In this document: positions 16,296 through 23,856 of the stretch, piece after piece | How positions within the stretch are numbered: position 1 is the first letter of the stretch | How the letters are laid out: each line of letters begins with the position of its first letter | DNA from: an uncultured Eubacterium sp. | GTDB taxonomy: Bacteria; Bacillota; Clostridia; Lachnospirales; Lachnospiraceae | Reading direction: 5' to 3' | NCBI GenBank assembly: GCA_910586445.1 | Contig: CAJUHV010000055.1 | Coordinates: 1-26,626 of the forward strand | Length of the DNA: 26,626 nucleotides | Notes under the pieces: generated by a model | Told to the model about the DNA's origin: nothing | Seen by the model: only the letters and a program-made list of their open reading frames with translations | The model's database searches: none | Translations under genes and position numbers: made by a program

Positions 16296-16432
16296 GCCTG
16301 ATAAGCATGTAATGCCATGGCGTGAAAAATGCGGTAATATGCAAAAAAAGAATGATAGCAAAGCCCGATAAGCATGTAATGCCGTGGCGTGAAAAATGCG
16401 GTGATTCGCATAAAAAAAGAATGATAGTAAAA
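16296..16432 (+). repeat. 67-bp tandem duplication between mscS and the M16C gene
   Basis: A unit beginning GCCTGATAAGCATG at 16296 recurs at 16363 (GCCCGATAAGCATG), with most of the 67-70 bases shared, including GTGAAAAATGCGGT and AAGAATGATAG. A partial, more diverged copy may precede it around 16262-16295. Copy 1 contains the palindrome GCCATGGC, changed to GCCGTGGC in copy 2. The whole gap 16185-16492 has no gene; the repeat is its only structure. Confidence 0.8.
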
Positions 16433-16492
16433 GATGAAACAGGAGCAATGGATTTAATTTAAATATGAATGAGAAAGCAGGAGGACAAATAT

Positions 16493-19414
16493 TTGAAACT
16501 AGGAGATCTATCGGCATATGAGCTGATCAAGGAACAGGAGCTGGGTGACATTCATTCCAAAGGATGTCTTCTGCGCCATAAAAAAAGCGGGGCAAAAATT
16601 ACAGTAATATCCAACGATGATGAGAATAAGGTATTTTATATCGGGTTCCGTACGCCGGCTGCAGACAGCACAGGCGTGCCGCATATTATCGAGCATTCTG
16701 TATTGTGCGGGTCGGATGAATTTCCAGTAAAAGATCCGTTTGTAGAGCTCGTAAAAGGTTCTTTAAATACATTTTTGAATGCAATGACGTATCCAGATAA
16801 GACCGTTTATCCGGTAGCAAGCTGTAATGACAAAGATTTTCAAAACCTGATGCATGTGTATTTGGATGCTGTGCTGCACCCAAATATTTACAAACATGAG
16901 GAAATTTTTCAGCAGGAGGGCTGGCATTATGAACTGGAGTCTGAGGATGGGCCGGTGACGTTAAATGGTGTCGTATACAATGAAATGAAAGGCGCATTTT
17001 CTTCACCGGAGGATGTCTTAGACCGCGTGATGTTGAATTCTATGTTCCCGGATACAAACTATGCCAATGAATCCGGTGGAGACCCGGAATGTATCCCGGA
17101 TCTGACTTATGAAGATTTCTTAAATTTCCACCGCAGATATTATCATCCGTCAAATGCATATATTTACCTGTATGGAGATATGGACGCGGCAGAAAAGCTG
17201 GAATGGATGGATCAGGCCTATCTGTCACATTTTGACGAAATTGACCTTGATTCCAGCATAAAGCCGCAGGAACCGTTTGCTGAGCCGAGGAAGGTGACAA
17301 AGAAATATCCGATTGCAAGCTCAGAGAGTGAGAAGGATAATACGTATCTGTCATACGGCGTGGTAGCAGGCACGGTTTTGGAAAAGGAGCTGGTGCTGGC
17401 ATTTGAAACGCTGGATTATGTGCTGCTCAATGCACCAGGTGCGCCTTTAAAGCAGGCTCTTTTGGATGCTGGAATCGGCAAGGACATTATCGGCGGCTAC
17501 GACAACTCCATTTACCAGCCGGGATTTACGGTAACGGCAAAATATGCCAATGCCGCAGATCAGCAGAAATTTGTACAGGTGATCGAAGATACGCTGCGCG
17601 GCCTTGTGAAAAACGGCTTGAATAAAAAAGCGATACGGGCAAGCATAAACAGCAATGAATTTAAGTTCCGCGAAGCAGATTTTGGTACTTATCCAAAAGG
17701 ATTGATTTATGGGCTGCAGTGCCTGGACAGCTGGCTGTATGACGAGGCGCAGCCGTTTATGCATCTGGAGGCGCTTGATACGTTCCGCTATTTGAAAGAG
17801 CAGGCGGATCAGGGCTATTTTGAAAATCTGATCCAGAAATATTTTTTAGACAACACGCATAAATCCATCGTGGTGATAGAGCCGGAAAAAGGCTTAAATG
17901 AAAAAAATGAAAAAGCGCTGGCCAAAAAACTGGCTGATTACAAAGCTTCTTTAAGCAGGGAAGAGATTGCGCAGCTGGCAGCAGACACGGTGCATTTAAA
18001 AGAATACCAGCAGGAGCCGTCATCAAGGGAAGATCTGGAAAAGATCCCTATGCTTACAAGAGGCGACATGCGAAAAGAGGCCGCACCGCTTTACAATGAG
18101 GAAAAACAGGTACAGGGGGTCACTATAGTCCGTCATAATATGTATTCCAACGGCATTAATTATCTCAGCCTGCTGTTTGATGTATCCGATATAAAAGAAG
18201 AATGGATTCCGTATCTGGGCGTTTTAAAGGCGGTGCTGGGTGATATGGATACCGAAGACTATACGTATGAAGATCTGGCAAATGAGATCAACCTGCATAC
18301 CGGCGGGATTTCGGTCAACATTCTGGCCGCAGCGGATGCAGAAAATCCAGATCATCTGATTAAAAAATATGAGATCCGCACAAAAGCACTTTACGATGAG
18401 ACAGGCACTGCAGTGCAGCTGATGTTAAGCATGATGTGCCGGACAAAGCTGGAAGACGATAAGCGGCTGTACGAAGTACTGGCACAGGCAAAATCGCGCC
18501 TGGAAATGCAGCTGATGCAGGCCGGGCATTCGATCTCGGCAGTCCGTGCAATGTCTTATTTTTCAAAAGCCGCACGTTTTAACGACTTAGCCGGAGGCAT
18601 CGGGCTGTACCGGGTCGTGGCACAGGCAGAGCGTGATTTTGAGGGGCAGAAAGAAGGACTCAGGCAGATACTCCGGCAGCTGTTTCATGCAGTCTTTCGT
18701 CCGGAAAAAATGCTGGTCAGCCTGACAAGCGATGATCAGGGATATGAAATGTTTGAGCAGCATCTGGCGGCATTAAAGGCCGGATTGTTCACTCAGGCTT
18801 ATGATCAGGCAGACGGGCTGTTGTCGTGTAAAAAGAAAAACGAAGGATTTAAAAATGCCGCACAGGTGCAGTATGTCTCCAGGGCAGGCAATTACTGCAG
18901 CCACGGCTATCAATATACTGGCGCGCTGCGTATTTTAAAGGTAATCTTAAACTATGACTATTTATGGCTGAATATCCGTGTCAAAGGCGGCGCATACGGC
19001 TGCATGAGCGGATTTGCCAGATCAGGCGATACGTATTTCTGCACTTACCGTGATCCGAACCTGCGCAAGTCGAATGAGGTGTTTAACGGCATTGCAGATT
19101 ATGTCGGCAGCTTTGAGGCGGATGAGAGGGATATGACCAAATATATCATCGGTACGATCAGTGATCTTGACACGCCGCTGAATCCTTCGGCAAAAGGATA
19201 CCGTTCTATGATCGCTTATCTGAGCCATATGACACAGGCGGATATTCAAAAGGAGCGTGACGAGGTGCTGGGAGCTTCTCAGGAAGATATCCGCGCATTA
19301 AAGCCGCTGATTGCTTCGGTACTGGCAGAAGAAAATATCTGTGTCATCGGCAATGAGCGAATGCTTGATCAGGACGCAGACTTATTTATGGAGCTGCAGG
19401 ATTTGTTTTCATAG
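16493..19414 (+). CDS. M16C family zinc metallopeptidase (PreP-like)
   Basis: A 973-residue single-chain insulinase-type peptidase of the M16C/presequence-protease branch. The inverted zinc motif HxxEH is in GVPHIIEHSVLCGS, and the distal glutamate lies in VVYNEMKGAFSSPEDV. Two catalytic-like and two inactive repeats plus the helical linker fit the length of about 970. The C-terminal half has the R/Y signature near IRVKGGAYGCMSGF. These enzymes enclose and cut short unfolded peptides. The start is TTG 16493, because AGGAGG lies eight bases before it; the upstream in-frame ATG 16469 overlaps that site and has none of its own. No signal peptide is seen, so it is probably cytoplasmic. Era follows after 40 bases. 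Confidence 0.93.
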   Translation: MKLGDLSAYELIKEQELGDIHSKGCLLRHKKSGAKITVISNDDENKVFYIGFRTPAADSTGVPHIIEHSVLCGSDEFPVKDPFVELVKGSLNTFLNAMTYPDKTVYPVASCNDKDFQNLMHVYLDAVLHPNIYKHEEIFQQEGWHYELESEDGPVTLNGVVYNEMKGAFSSPEDVLDRVMLNSMFPDTNYANESGGDPECIPDLTYEDFLNFHRRYYHPSNAYIYLYGDMDAAEKLEWMDQAYLSHFDEIDLDSSIKPQEPFAEPRKVTKKYPIASSESEKDNTYLSYGVVAGTVLEKELVLAFETLDYVLLNAPGAPLKQALLDAGIGKDIIGGYDNSIYQPGFTVTAKYANAADQQKFVQVIEDTLRGLVKNGLNKKAIRASINSNEFKFREADFGTYPKGLIYGLQCLDSWLYDEAQPFMHLEALDTFRYLKEQADQGYFENLIQKYFLDNTHKSIVVIEPEKGLNEKNEKALAKKLADYKASLSREEIAQLAADTVHLKEYQQEPSSREDLEKIPMLTRGDMRKEAAPLYNEEKQVQGVTIVRHNMYSNGINYLSLLFDVSDIKEEWIPYLGVLKAVLGDMDTEDYTYEDLANEINLHTGGISVNILAAADAENPDHLIKKYEIRTKALYDETGTAVQLMLSMMCRTKLEDDKRLYEVLAQAKSRLEMQLMQAGHSISAVRAMSYFSKAARFNDLAGGIGLYRVVAQAERDFEGQKEGLRQILRQLFHAVFRPEKMLVSLTSDDQGYEMFEQHLAALKAGLFTQAYDQADGLLSCKKKNEGFKNAAQVQYVSRAGNYCSHGYQYTGALRILKVILNYDYLWLNIRVKGGAYGCMSGFARSGDTYFCTYRDPNLRKSNEVFNGIADYVGSFEADERDMTKYIIGTISDLDTPLNPSAKGYRSMIAYLSHMTQADIQKERDEVLGASQEDIRALKPLIASVLAEENICVIGNERMLDQDADLFMELQDLFS

Positions 19415-19454
19415 AACTATGCGAAAGCAGTGCACTACATGAGAAAGGAACATC

Positions 19455-20381
19455 ATGGATAACAATACAGGCTTTAAATCAGGCTTTGTAACGATCATCG
19501 GAAGGCCGAATGTAGGCAAATCAACGCTGATGAACAAAATCATCGGACAGAAGATCGCGATTACTTCAAATAAGCCGCAGACGACGCGCAGCCGTATACA
19601 GACCGTATATACGGATATGGAGCGCGGCCAGATCGTATTTTTGGATACACCGGGCATTCATAAGGCAAAAAATAAGCTCGGTGAATATATGGTAAATGTC
19701 GCAGAACATACGCTGTCGGATGTTGATGTCATCTTATGGCTCGTAGAGCCGTCTAATTTTGTCGGGGCGGGAGAGCAGCATATCGCACAGATTCTGCAAA
19801 AAAGCGGAACTCCGCTTATTCTGGTTATTAACAAAATCGATACGCTCGCCAGAAAAGAAGATCTGCTGCAGTTTATCGACACATACCGCAAAATATGCGA
19901 CTTCGACGAGATCATACCTGCATCTGCCTTAAAAGGCGACAACGTAAGTGATGTGGTAGATACCATCTATAAATATCTGCCATATGGGCCGATGTTTTAT
20001 GATGAGGATACGGTGACTGACCAGCCAGAGCGGCAGATTGTAGCGGAAGTCGTCCGTGAAAAAGCGCTGCATGCGCTGGATGAAGAAGTACCGCATGGGA
20101 TCGCAGTCACCATCGACCGTATGAAGCCGCGCAGAAGTACGAAGGATAAGAAAAAAATCATTATGGATATCGAAGCCTCGATTATCTGCGAGAGGGAATC
20201 CCACAAAGGGATTATTATCGGAAAAGGCGGCGCGATGCTGAAAAAAATCGGCTCCAACGCGCGGTTTGAGATTGAAAGAATGCTGGAGCAGCAGGTAAAC
20301 TTAAAGCTCTGGGTGAAAGTCCGCAAAAACTGGCGGGACAGCGATTCCATGCTTAAAAATTTTGGATTTAAGGAAGAGTAA
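19455..20381 (+). CDS. era: GTPase Era
   Basis: A 308-residue GTPase needed for 30S subunit assembly and 16S rRNA 3'-end processing. G1 is GRPNVGKS (residues 16-23), G2 lies in KPQTTRSRI, G3 is DTPGIH (D64-G67) and G4 is NKID (126-129). The C-terminal KH domain carries IIGKGGAMLKKIG, which binds the 3' end of 16S rRNA. GAAAGGAA precedes ATG 19455. Length and motif order are typical. It is followed by a yqzL-like gene and recO, an arrangement also seen in Bacillus. Confidence 0.98.
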   Translation: MDNNTGFKSGFVTIIGRPNVGKSTLMNKIIGQKIAITSNKPQTTRSRIQTVYTDMERGQIVFLDTPGIHKAKNKLGEYMVNVAEHTLSDVDVILWLVEPSNFVGAGEQHIAQILQKSGTPLILVINKIDTLARKEDLLQFIDTYRKICDFDEIIPASALKGDNVSDVVDTIYKYLPYGPMFYDEDTVTDQPERQIVAEVVREKALHALDEEVPHGIAVTIDRMKPRRSTKDKKKIIMDIEASIICERESHKGIIIGKGGAMLKKIGSNARFEIERMLEQQVNLKLWVKVRKNWRDSDSMLKNFGFKEE

Positions 20382-20459
20382 GCCCTTAAAACAGGGAGTA
20401 TCTGGAAATCTGCCAGATTTTATCTCGTATCAGATCTTTCATATGTGCAGAACCTAATC

Positions 20460-20500
20460 CTGTATAGACAGCGGCAGAAAATCCGGCGCTGCCTATACAG
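20460..20500 (+). other. Long hairpin between era and the yqzL-like gene
   Basis: CTGTATAG (20460-20467) pairs with CTATACAG (20493-20500); after one A-C mismatch, CAGCG (20469-20473) pairs with CGCTG (20487-20491) around a 13-base loop. No T run follows. A smaller palindrome, AAATCTG-C-CAGATTT, lies just upstream at 20406-20420. It may be an RNA processing or stability element. Confidence 0.6.
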
Positions 20501-20556
20501 CCTGCATCAACATCAGGGTGGTGCATTACTTATACTGGATAGAGGGGAATGTGCAT

Positions 20557-20745
20557 ATGACAAGGGATTGCTGGAAGGACTTTGCCGCAAGCGGCAGTGT
20601 CAGTGATTATTTGAAGTACAGGGAACAGGAACGAAGCTGCGGACAGCCATCGGCGGTGTCTGCATGGATAGGTGGAATGGCACATGGGGCAGACGATTGT
20701 TCTGACAGGCATGATACTTACGGCAATGCCGGTGGGCGATTATGA
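20557..20745 (+). CDS. YqzL-like small protein
   Basis: A 62-residue product. The first 26 residues (MTRDCWKDFAASGSVSDYLKYREQER) match the pattern of YqzL-like proteins of Firmicutes (W..F..TG....YL..K..E), small proteins encoded between era and recO. Function is unknown. AGAGGGGA precedes ATG 20557. The gene runs 62 bases into recO in another frame, so the last 20 or so residues (GADDCSDRHDTYGNAGGRL) are dictated by recO and probably carry no conserved function. The overlap suggests translational coupling with recO. The call rests on position and the N-terminal pattern. Confidence 0.75.
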   Translation: MTRDCWKDFAASGSVSDYLKYREQERSCGQPSAVSAWIGGMAHGADDCSDRHDTYGNAGGRL

Positions 20746-21430
20746 CAAAAGAGTACAGATACTGACAAGGGAAAGAGGAAAGATCGCAGCATTTGCGCGT
20801 GGTGCAAGACGGCCGAACAGCGCGCTTGTAGCTGCGGCAAATCCTTTTTCCTTTGGCCAGTTTGAGGTTTTTGAGGGAAGGACTGCGTACAGCCTGTCAA
20901 AGGCCGGCATTTCAGAATATTTCAGAGAGATTGCCGCAGATCTGGATACGGCATATTATGGATTTTATTTTTTGGAGATGGCAGCATATTATACACAGGA
21001 AAATATGGACGCGACAGATTTTCTGAACCTGCTGTATGTGACGCTCAAGGCACTGCTCAGCCCGGCACTTGATAACTGTCTGGTGCGCAGGATTTATGAG
21101 ATGCGCATGCTGGTACTCTCGGGGGAATATCCGAATGTATTTTCGTGCATGAAATGCGGCAGGAATGAAGTTGCTGACGACAGGCCGCATTTTTTTTCAA
21201 TCAGGCATCACGGAGTGCTCTGCCCGGACTGCATCAAAGGCGAGCGTATCATTGCGATGGACGCTTCAGCCCTGTATGCGCTCCAATATATCATATCTGC
21301 GCCGCTGGGAAAGCTCTATACGTTTACCTTGAGCGAATCTGTGTTTGCGTGTCTGGACGAAATGATCTCAAAATACATACATCAGTACCGTGACCATACG
21401 TTTCATTCCGAAGAACTGCTCAAAAAATGA
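20684..21430 (+). CDS. recO: DNA repair protein RecO
   Basis: A 248-residue RecO, which loads RecA on SSB-coated single-stranded DNA with RecF/RecR and anneals complementary strands. The N-terminal OB fold is GQTIVLTGMILTAMPVGDYDKRVQILTRERGKIAAFARGARRP. The helical middle contains YYGFYFLEMAAYYTQEN. A zinc site in the C-terminal half is formed by CMKCG and CPDC. ATG 20684 is chosen over an in-frame GTG at 20672 because AGGTGG lies eight bases before it. The end overlaps the -35 region of the next gene's promoter. Confidence 0.95.
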   Translation: MGQTIVLTGMILTAMPVGDYDKRVQILTRERGKIAAFARGARRPNSALVAAANPFSFGQFEVFEGRTAYSLSKAGISEYFREIAADLDTAYYGFYFLEMAAYYTQENMDATDFLNLLYVTLKALLSPALDNCLVRRIYEMRMLVLSGEYPNVFSCMKCGRNEVADDRPHFFSIRHHGVLCPDCIKGERIIAMDASALYALQYIISAPLGKLYTFTLSESVFACLDEMISKYIHQYRDHTFHSEELLKK

Positions 21431-21459
21431 TTGAAATGAACAATAATGTCTAGTATAAT
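21431..21459 (+). promoter_or_regulatory. Promoter of the lipoprotein gene
   Basis: TTGAAA (21431-21436), starting right after the recO stop, and TATAAT (21454-21459) are 17 bases apart. The transcript would begin next to a small hairpin, TGCGC (21460-21464) with GCGCA (21469-21473), and has a leader of about 85 bases. Confidence 0.75.
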
Positions 21460-21552
21460 TGCGCGTAGGCGCAGTACGACAAAACGAAAGATCGACAGTC
21501 CTATATACGTGTGTAATAGGATAAAAGAAAAGATACTAAGGAGGCAATAGTT

Positions 21553-22188
21553 ATGAAACGGAAGCTGTATGCAGCGCTGTTTATTTTTGCAGCAGCAGGT
21601 ATGATTACAGCCTGTGGAACCTCATTTAAGGCTGAAAAAAGCACGGTATATGTTACAAAGCAGGGAACAGTCATCGGGGCTGACATAGAAGATTTTAATG
21701 AGGACTATTACGATGAAGAGGAATTAAAAAATTATATTACAGAATCTGTGGATAACTATGTAGCGTCCAATGGAGATGGAAGCGTGGAATTAAAAAGCTT
21801 TCAGACGGTATCTTCTGATGAAAACGGCATTACGGCGCAGCTGTATCTAAATTATACCAGCTACATTGATTATGCGCTTTTTAACGATATTACCTTTTTT
21901 GCCGGATCTGTGCAGCAGGCACAGGCAGAAGGCTATGAATTTGACCAGAAATTTCAGTCCGTAGAAGATGGCAGCCTGACAGGCGAGGCCGGCGCGGATG
22001 ATTTTCTTTCAGATGAAGAGTTAAAAGTGGTTATTATCGGGGAAGAGACAAATGTGAAAATAGACGGCACGATTTTGTATTTATCCAGCGGTAATGCAGA
22101 GCCTGCCGGCAGAGATGAAGCACAGGTGCATTACGATATTGAAGATCCGCAGGCACAGCCGGTTTATATTATTTATAAATTAAGATAG
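21553..22188 (+). CDS. Putative lipoprotein of unknown function
   Basis: A 211-residue exported lipoprotein. The signal peptide MKRKLYAALFIFAAAGMITAC has a short basic start, a hydrophobic core and a lipobox ending at C21. The mature part begins GTSFKAEKSTVYVTKQGTVIG, is acidic (EDFNEDYYDEEEL), and contains alternating strands such as GITAQLYLNYTSY and ELKVVIIGEETNVKIDGTILYLSSG. No enzyme motif is recognised. TAAGGAGGC precedes ATG 21553, and it has its own promoter and a downstream hairpin, so it appears to be a single-gene unit anchored on the outer face of the membrane. A substrate-binding or envelope stress role would be guesswork. Confidence 0.85.
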   Translation: MKRKLYAALFIFAAAGMITACGTSFKAEKSTVYVTKQGTVIGADIEDFNEDYYDEEELKNYITESVDNYVASNGDGSVELKSFQTVSSDENGITAQLYLNYTSYIDYALFNDITFFAGSVQQAQAEGYEFDQKFQSVEDGSLTGEAGADDFLSDEELKVVIIGEETNVKIDGTILYLSSGNAEPAGRDEAQVHYDIEDPQAQPVYIIYKLR

Positions 22189-22224
22189 AAGCATGCAGCG
22201 CTGTTTTAGAAGCGCGGCATGCTT
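22189..22224 (+). terminator. Hairpin after the lipoprotein gene, probable weak terminator
   Basis: AAGCATGCAGCGCT (22189-22202) pairs with AGCGCGGCATGCTT (22211-22224) with one internal mismatch and an 8-base loop. It is followed by ATATAT, not a T run. It lies in the 75 bases before glyS, and no T-box features are visible there. Confidence 0.5.
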
Positions 22225-22263
22225 ATATATCATAGAGTATGATCAGTAAATGGAGGAAAAGTA

Positions 22264-23661
22264 ATGGAAAAATCAATGGAGAAGATCGTCGCACTGGCAA
22301 AGGCAAGAGGATTTGTGTATCCGGGTTCTGAGATTTACGGCGGTCTGGCAAATACCTGGGATTATGGAAATCTGGGTGTAGAGCTTAAAAATAACGTCAA
22401 ACAGGCGTGGTGGCAGAAATTTGTCAAAGAAAATCCATACAATGTAGGCGTAGACTGCGCGATTTTAATGAATCCGCAGACTTGGGTGGCATCCGGGCAT
22501 CTGGGCGGCTTTTCTGATCCGTTGATGGACTGCAAGGAATGCCATGAGCGTTTCCGGGCAGATAAGTTGATCGAGGATTATGCTGCAGAGCACGGCATTA
22601 CGCTGGAGGAAAGCGTAGACGGCTGGTCTAACGAGGCAATGGTAGAATTTATCGAAAAAAACCAGATCACATGTCCGAGCTGCGGAAAGCACAATTTTAC
22701 AGATATCCGCCAGTTTAACCTGATGTTTAAGACGTTTCAGGGCGTAACAGAAGATGCGAAAAATACCGTTTATTTAAGGCCGGAAACGGCACAGGGCATT
22801 TTTGTCAATTTTAAAAATGTACAGCGTACTTCCCGCAAAAAGATTCCTTTCGGTATAGCACAGATCGGAAAGTCATTTCGAAATGAGATTACGCCGGGCA
22901 ATTTTACATTCCGTACAAGAGAATTTGAGCAGATGGAGCTGGAGTTTTTCTGCGAGCCGGGAACCGATCTGGAATGGTTTGACTACTGGAGGAGTTTCTG
23001 CCGCGACTGGCTGTTAAGCCTCGGCATGAAAGAAGAAGAGCTGCGCCTGCGCGACCACGATCCGGCAGAGCTGGCATTTTACAGTAAGGCGACTACGGAC
23101 TTTGAATTCCTCTTCCCGTTCGGATGGGGCGAATTGTGGGGAATCGCAGACAGGACGGATTATGACCTGACGCAGCACCAGAACACATCCGGGCAGGATC
23201 TGTCATACTTTGACGATACAAAAAATGAAAAATATGTGCCATACGTAATCGAGCCTTCACTGGGTGCAGACCGCGTTGTGCTGGCATTTTTATGTGCAGC
23301 CTATGACGAAGAAAATATCGGAACGCAGGAAAAGCCGGATATGCGTACCGTACTGCATTTTCATCCGGCGCTTGCACCGGTCAAAATCGGCGTGCTGCCT
23401 TTATCTAAGAAGCTGAATGAAGGAGCAGAAAAGGTATTTGCGCAGCTGTCCAAAAAATACAACTGTGAATTTGACGACCGCGGCAATATCGGCAAGCGCT
23501 ACCGCCGCCAGGACGAAATCGGGACTCCGTTCTGCGTTACGTATGATTTTGATTCCGAGCAGGATCAGGCTGTCACTGTGCGTTTCCGCGATTCGATGGA
23601 GCAGGAGCGTGTGGCAATTGACCAGCTGGACGCATATTTTTCTGATAAGTTTGATTTTTAA
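22264..23661 (+). CDS. glyS: Glycyl-tRNA synthetase, single-chain class II
   Basis: A 465-residue homodimeric type GlyRS, the archaeal/eukaryotic-like and Thermus-like form, unlike the alpha2-beta2 enzyme (GlyQ/GlyS) of many bacteria. It charges tRNA-Gly. Motifs are GFVYPGSEIYGGLANTWDYGNLG at the N-terminus, NPQTWVASGHLGGFSDPL, a zinc-ribbon-like pair CKECHERF and CPSCGKHN, motif 2 around RPETAQGIFVNFKN and SFRNEITP, and motif 3 in EPSLGADRVVLAFL. The C-terminal anticodon-binding domain includes LAPVKIGVLPLSKK. GGAGGAAAAG precedes ATG 22264. Confidence 0.97.
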   Translation: MEKSMEKIVALAKARGFVYPGSEIYGGLANTWDYGNLGVELKNNVKQAWWQKFVKENPYNVGVDCAILMNPQTWVASGHLGGFSDPLMDCKECHERFRADKLIEDYAAEHGITLEESVDGWSNEAMVEFIEKNQITCPSCGKHNFTDIRQFNLMFKTFQGVTEDAKNTVYLRPETAQGIFVNFKNVQRTSRKKIPFGIAQIGKSFRNEITPGNFTFRTREFEQMELEFFCEPGTDLEWFDYWRSFCRDWLLSLGMKEEELRLRDHDPAELAFYSKATTDFEFLFPFGWGELWGIADRTDYDLTQHQNTSGQDLSYFDDTKNEKYVPYVIEPSLGADRVVLAFLCAAYDEENIGTQEKPDMRTVLHFHPALAPVKIGVLPLSKKLNEGAEKVFAQLSKKYNCEFDDRGNIGKRYRRQDEIGTPFCVTYDFDSEQDQAVTVRFRDSMEQERVAIDQLDAYFSDKFDF

Positions 23662-23707
23662 TACAAGCTGTATAGTGTGATTTTTTCATAAACTCAGTAA
23701 AAAGTGG

Positions 23708-23735
23708 TTGCCAATAAGGAAAAATATGTTAAAAT
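23708..23735 (+). promoter_or_regulatory. Extended -10 promoter of ppdK
   Basis: TTGCCA (23708-23713) and TAAAAT (23730-23735) are 16 bases apart, with TGT immediately before the -10. The predicted leader is about 115 bases and contains no clear hairpin. Confidence 0.65.
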
Positions 23736-23856
23736 GGATATGTGCGCAGTGAAGCAGGCGCAAACAATGTTAACAATGTGAATCGATATCGGACAAGCAT
23801 GTTTGGAGAAAATTCACAAAAAAATAACCAAAGCAATATTTAGGAGGAATTAGCAA

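Noticed and set aside
16162..16517. Overlapping minus-strand frames with repeated ITAFFTPxHYMLI peptides
   Set aside because: The peptide repetition simply reflects the 67-bp DNA duplication; no start signal or domain supports coding.
22189..22263. T-box riboswitch for glycyl-tRNA synthetase
   Set aside because: Only 75 bases are available, with one simple hairpin; no stem I or T-box consensus is visible.
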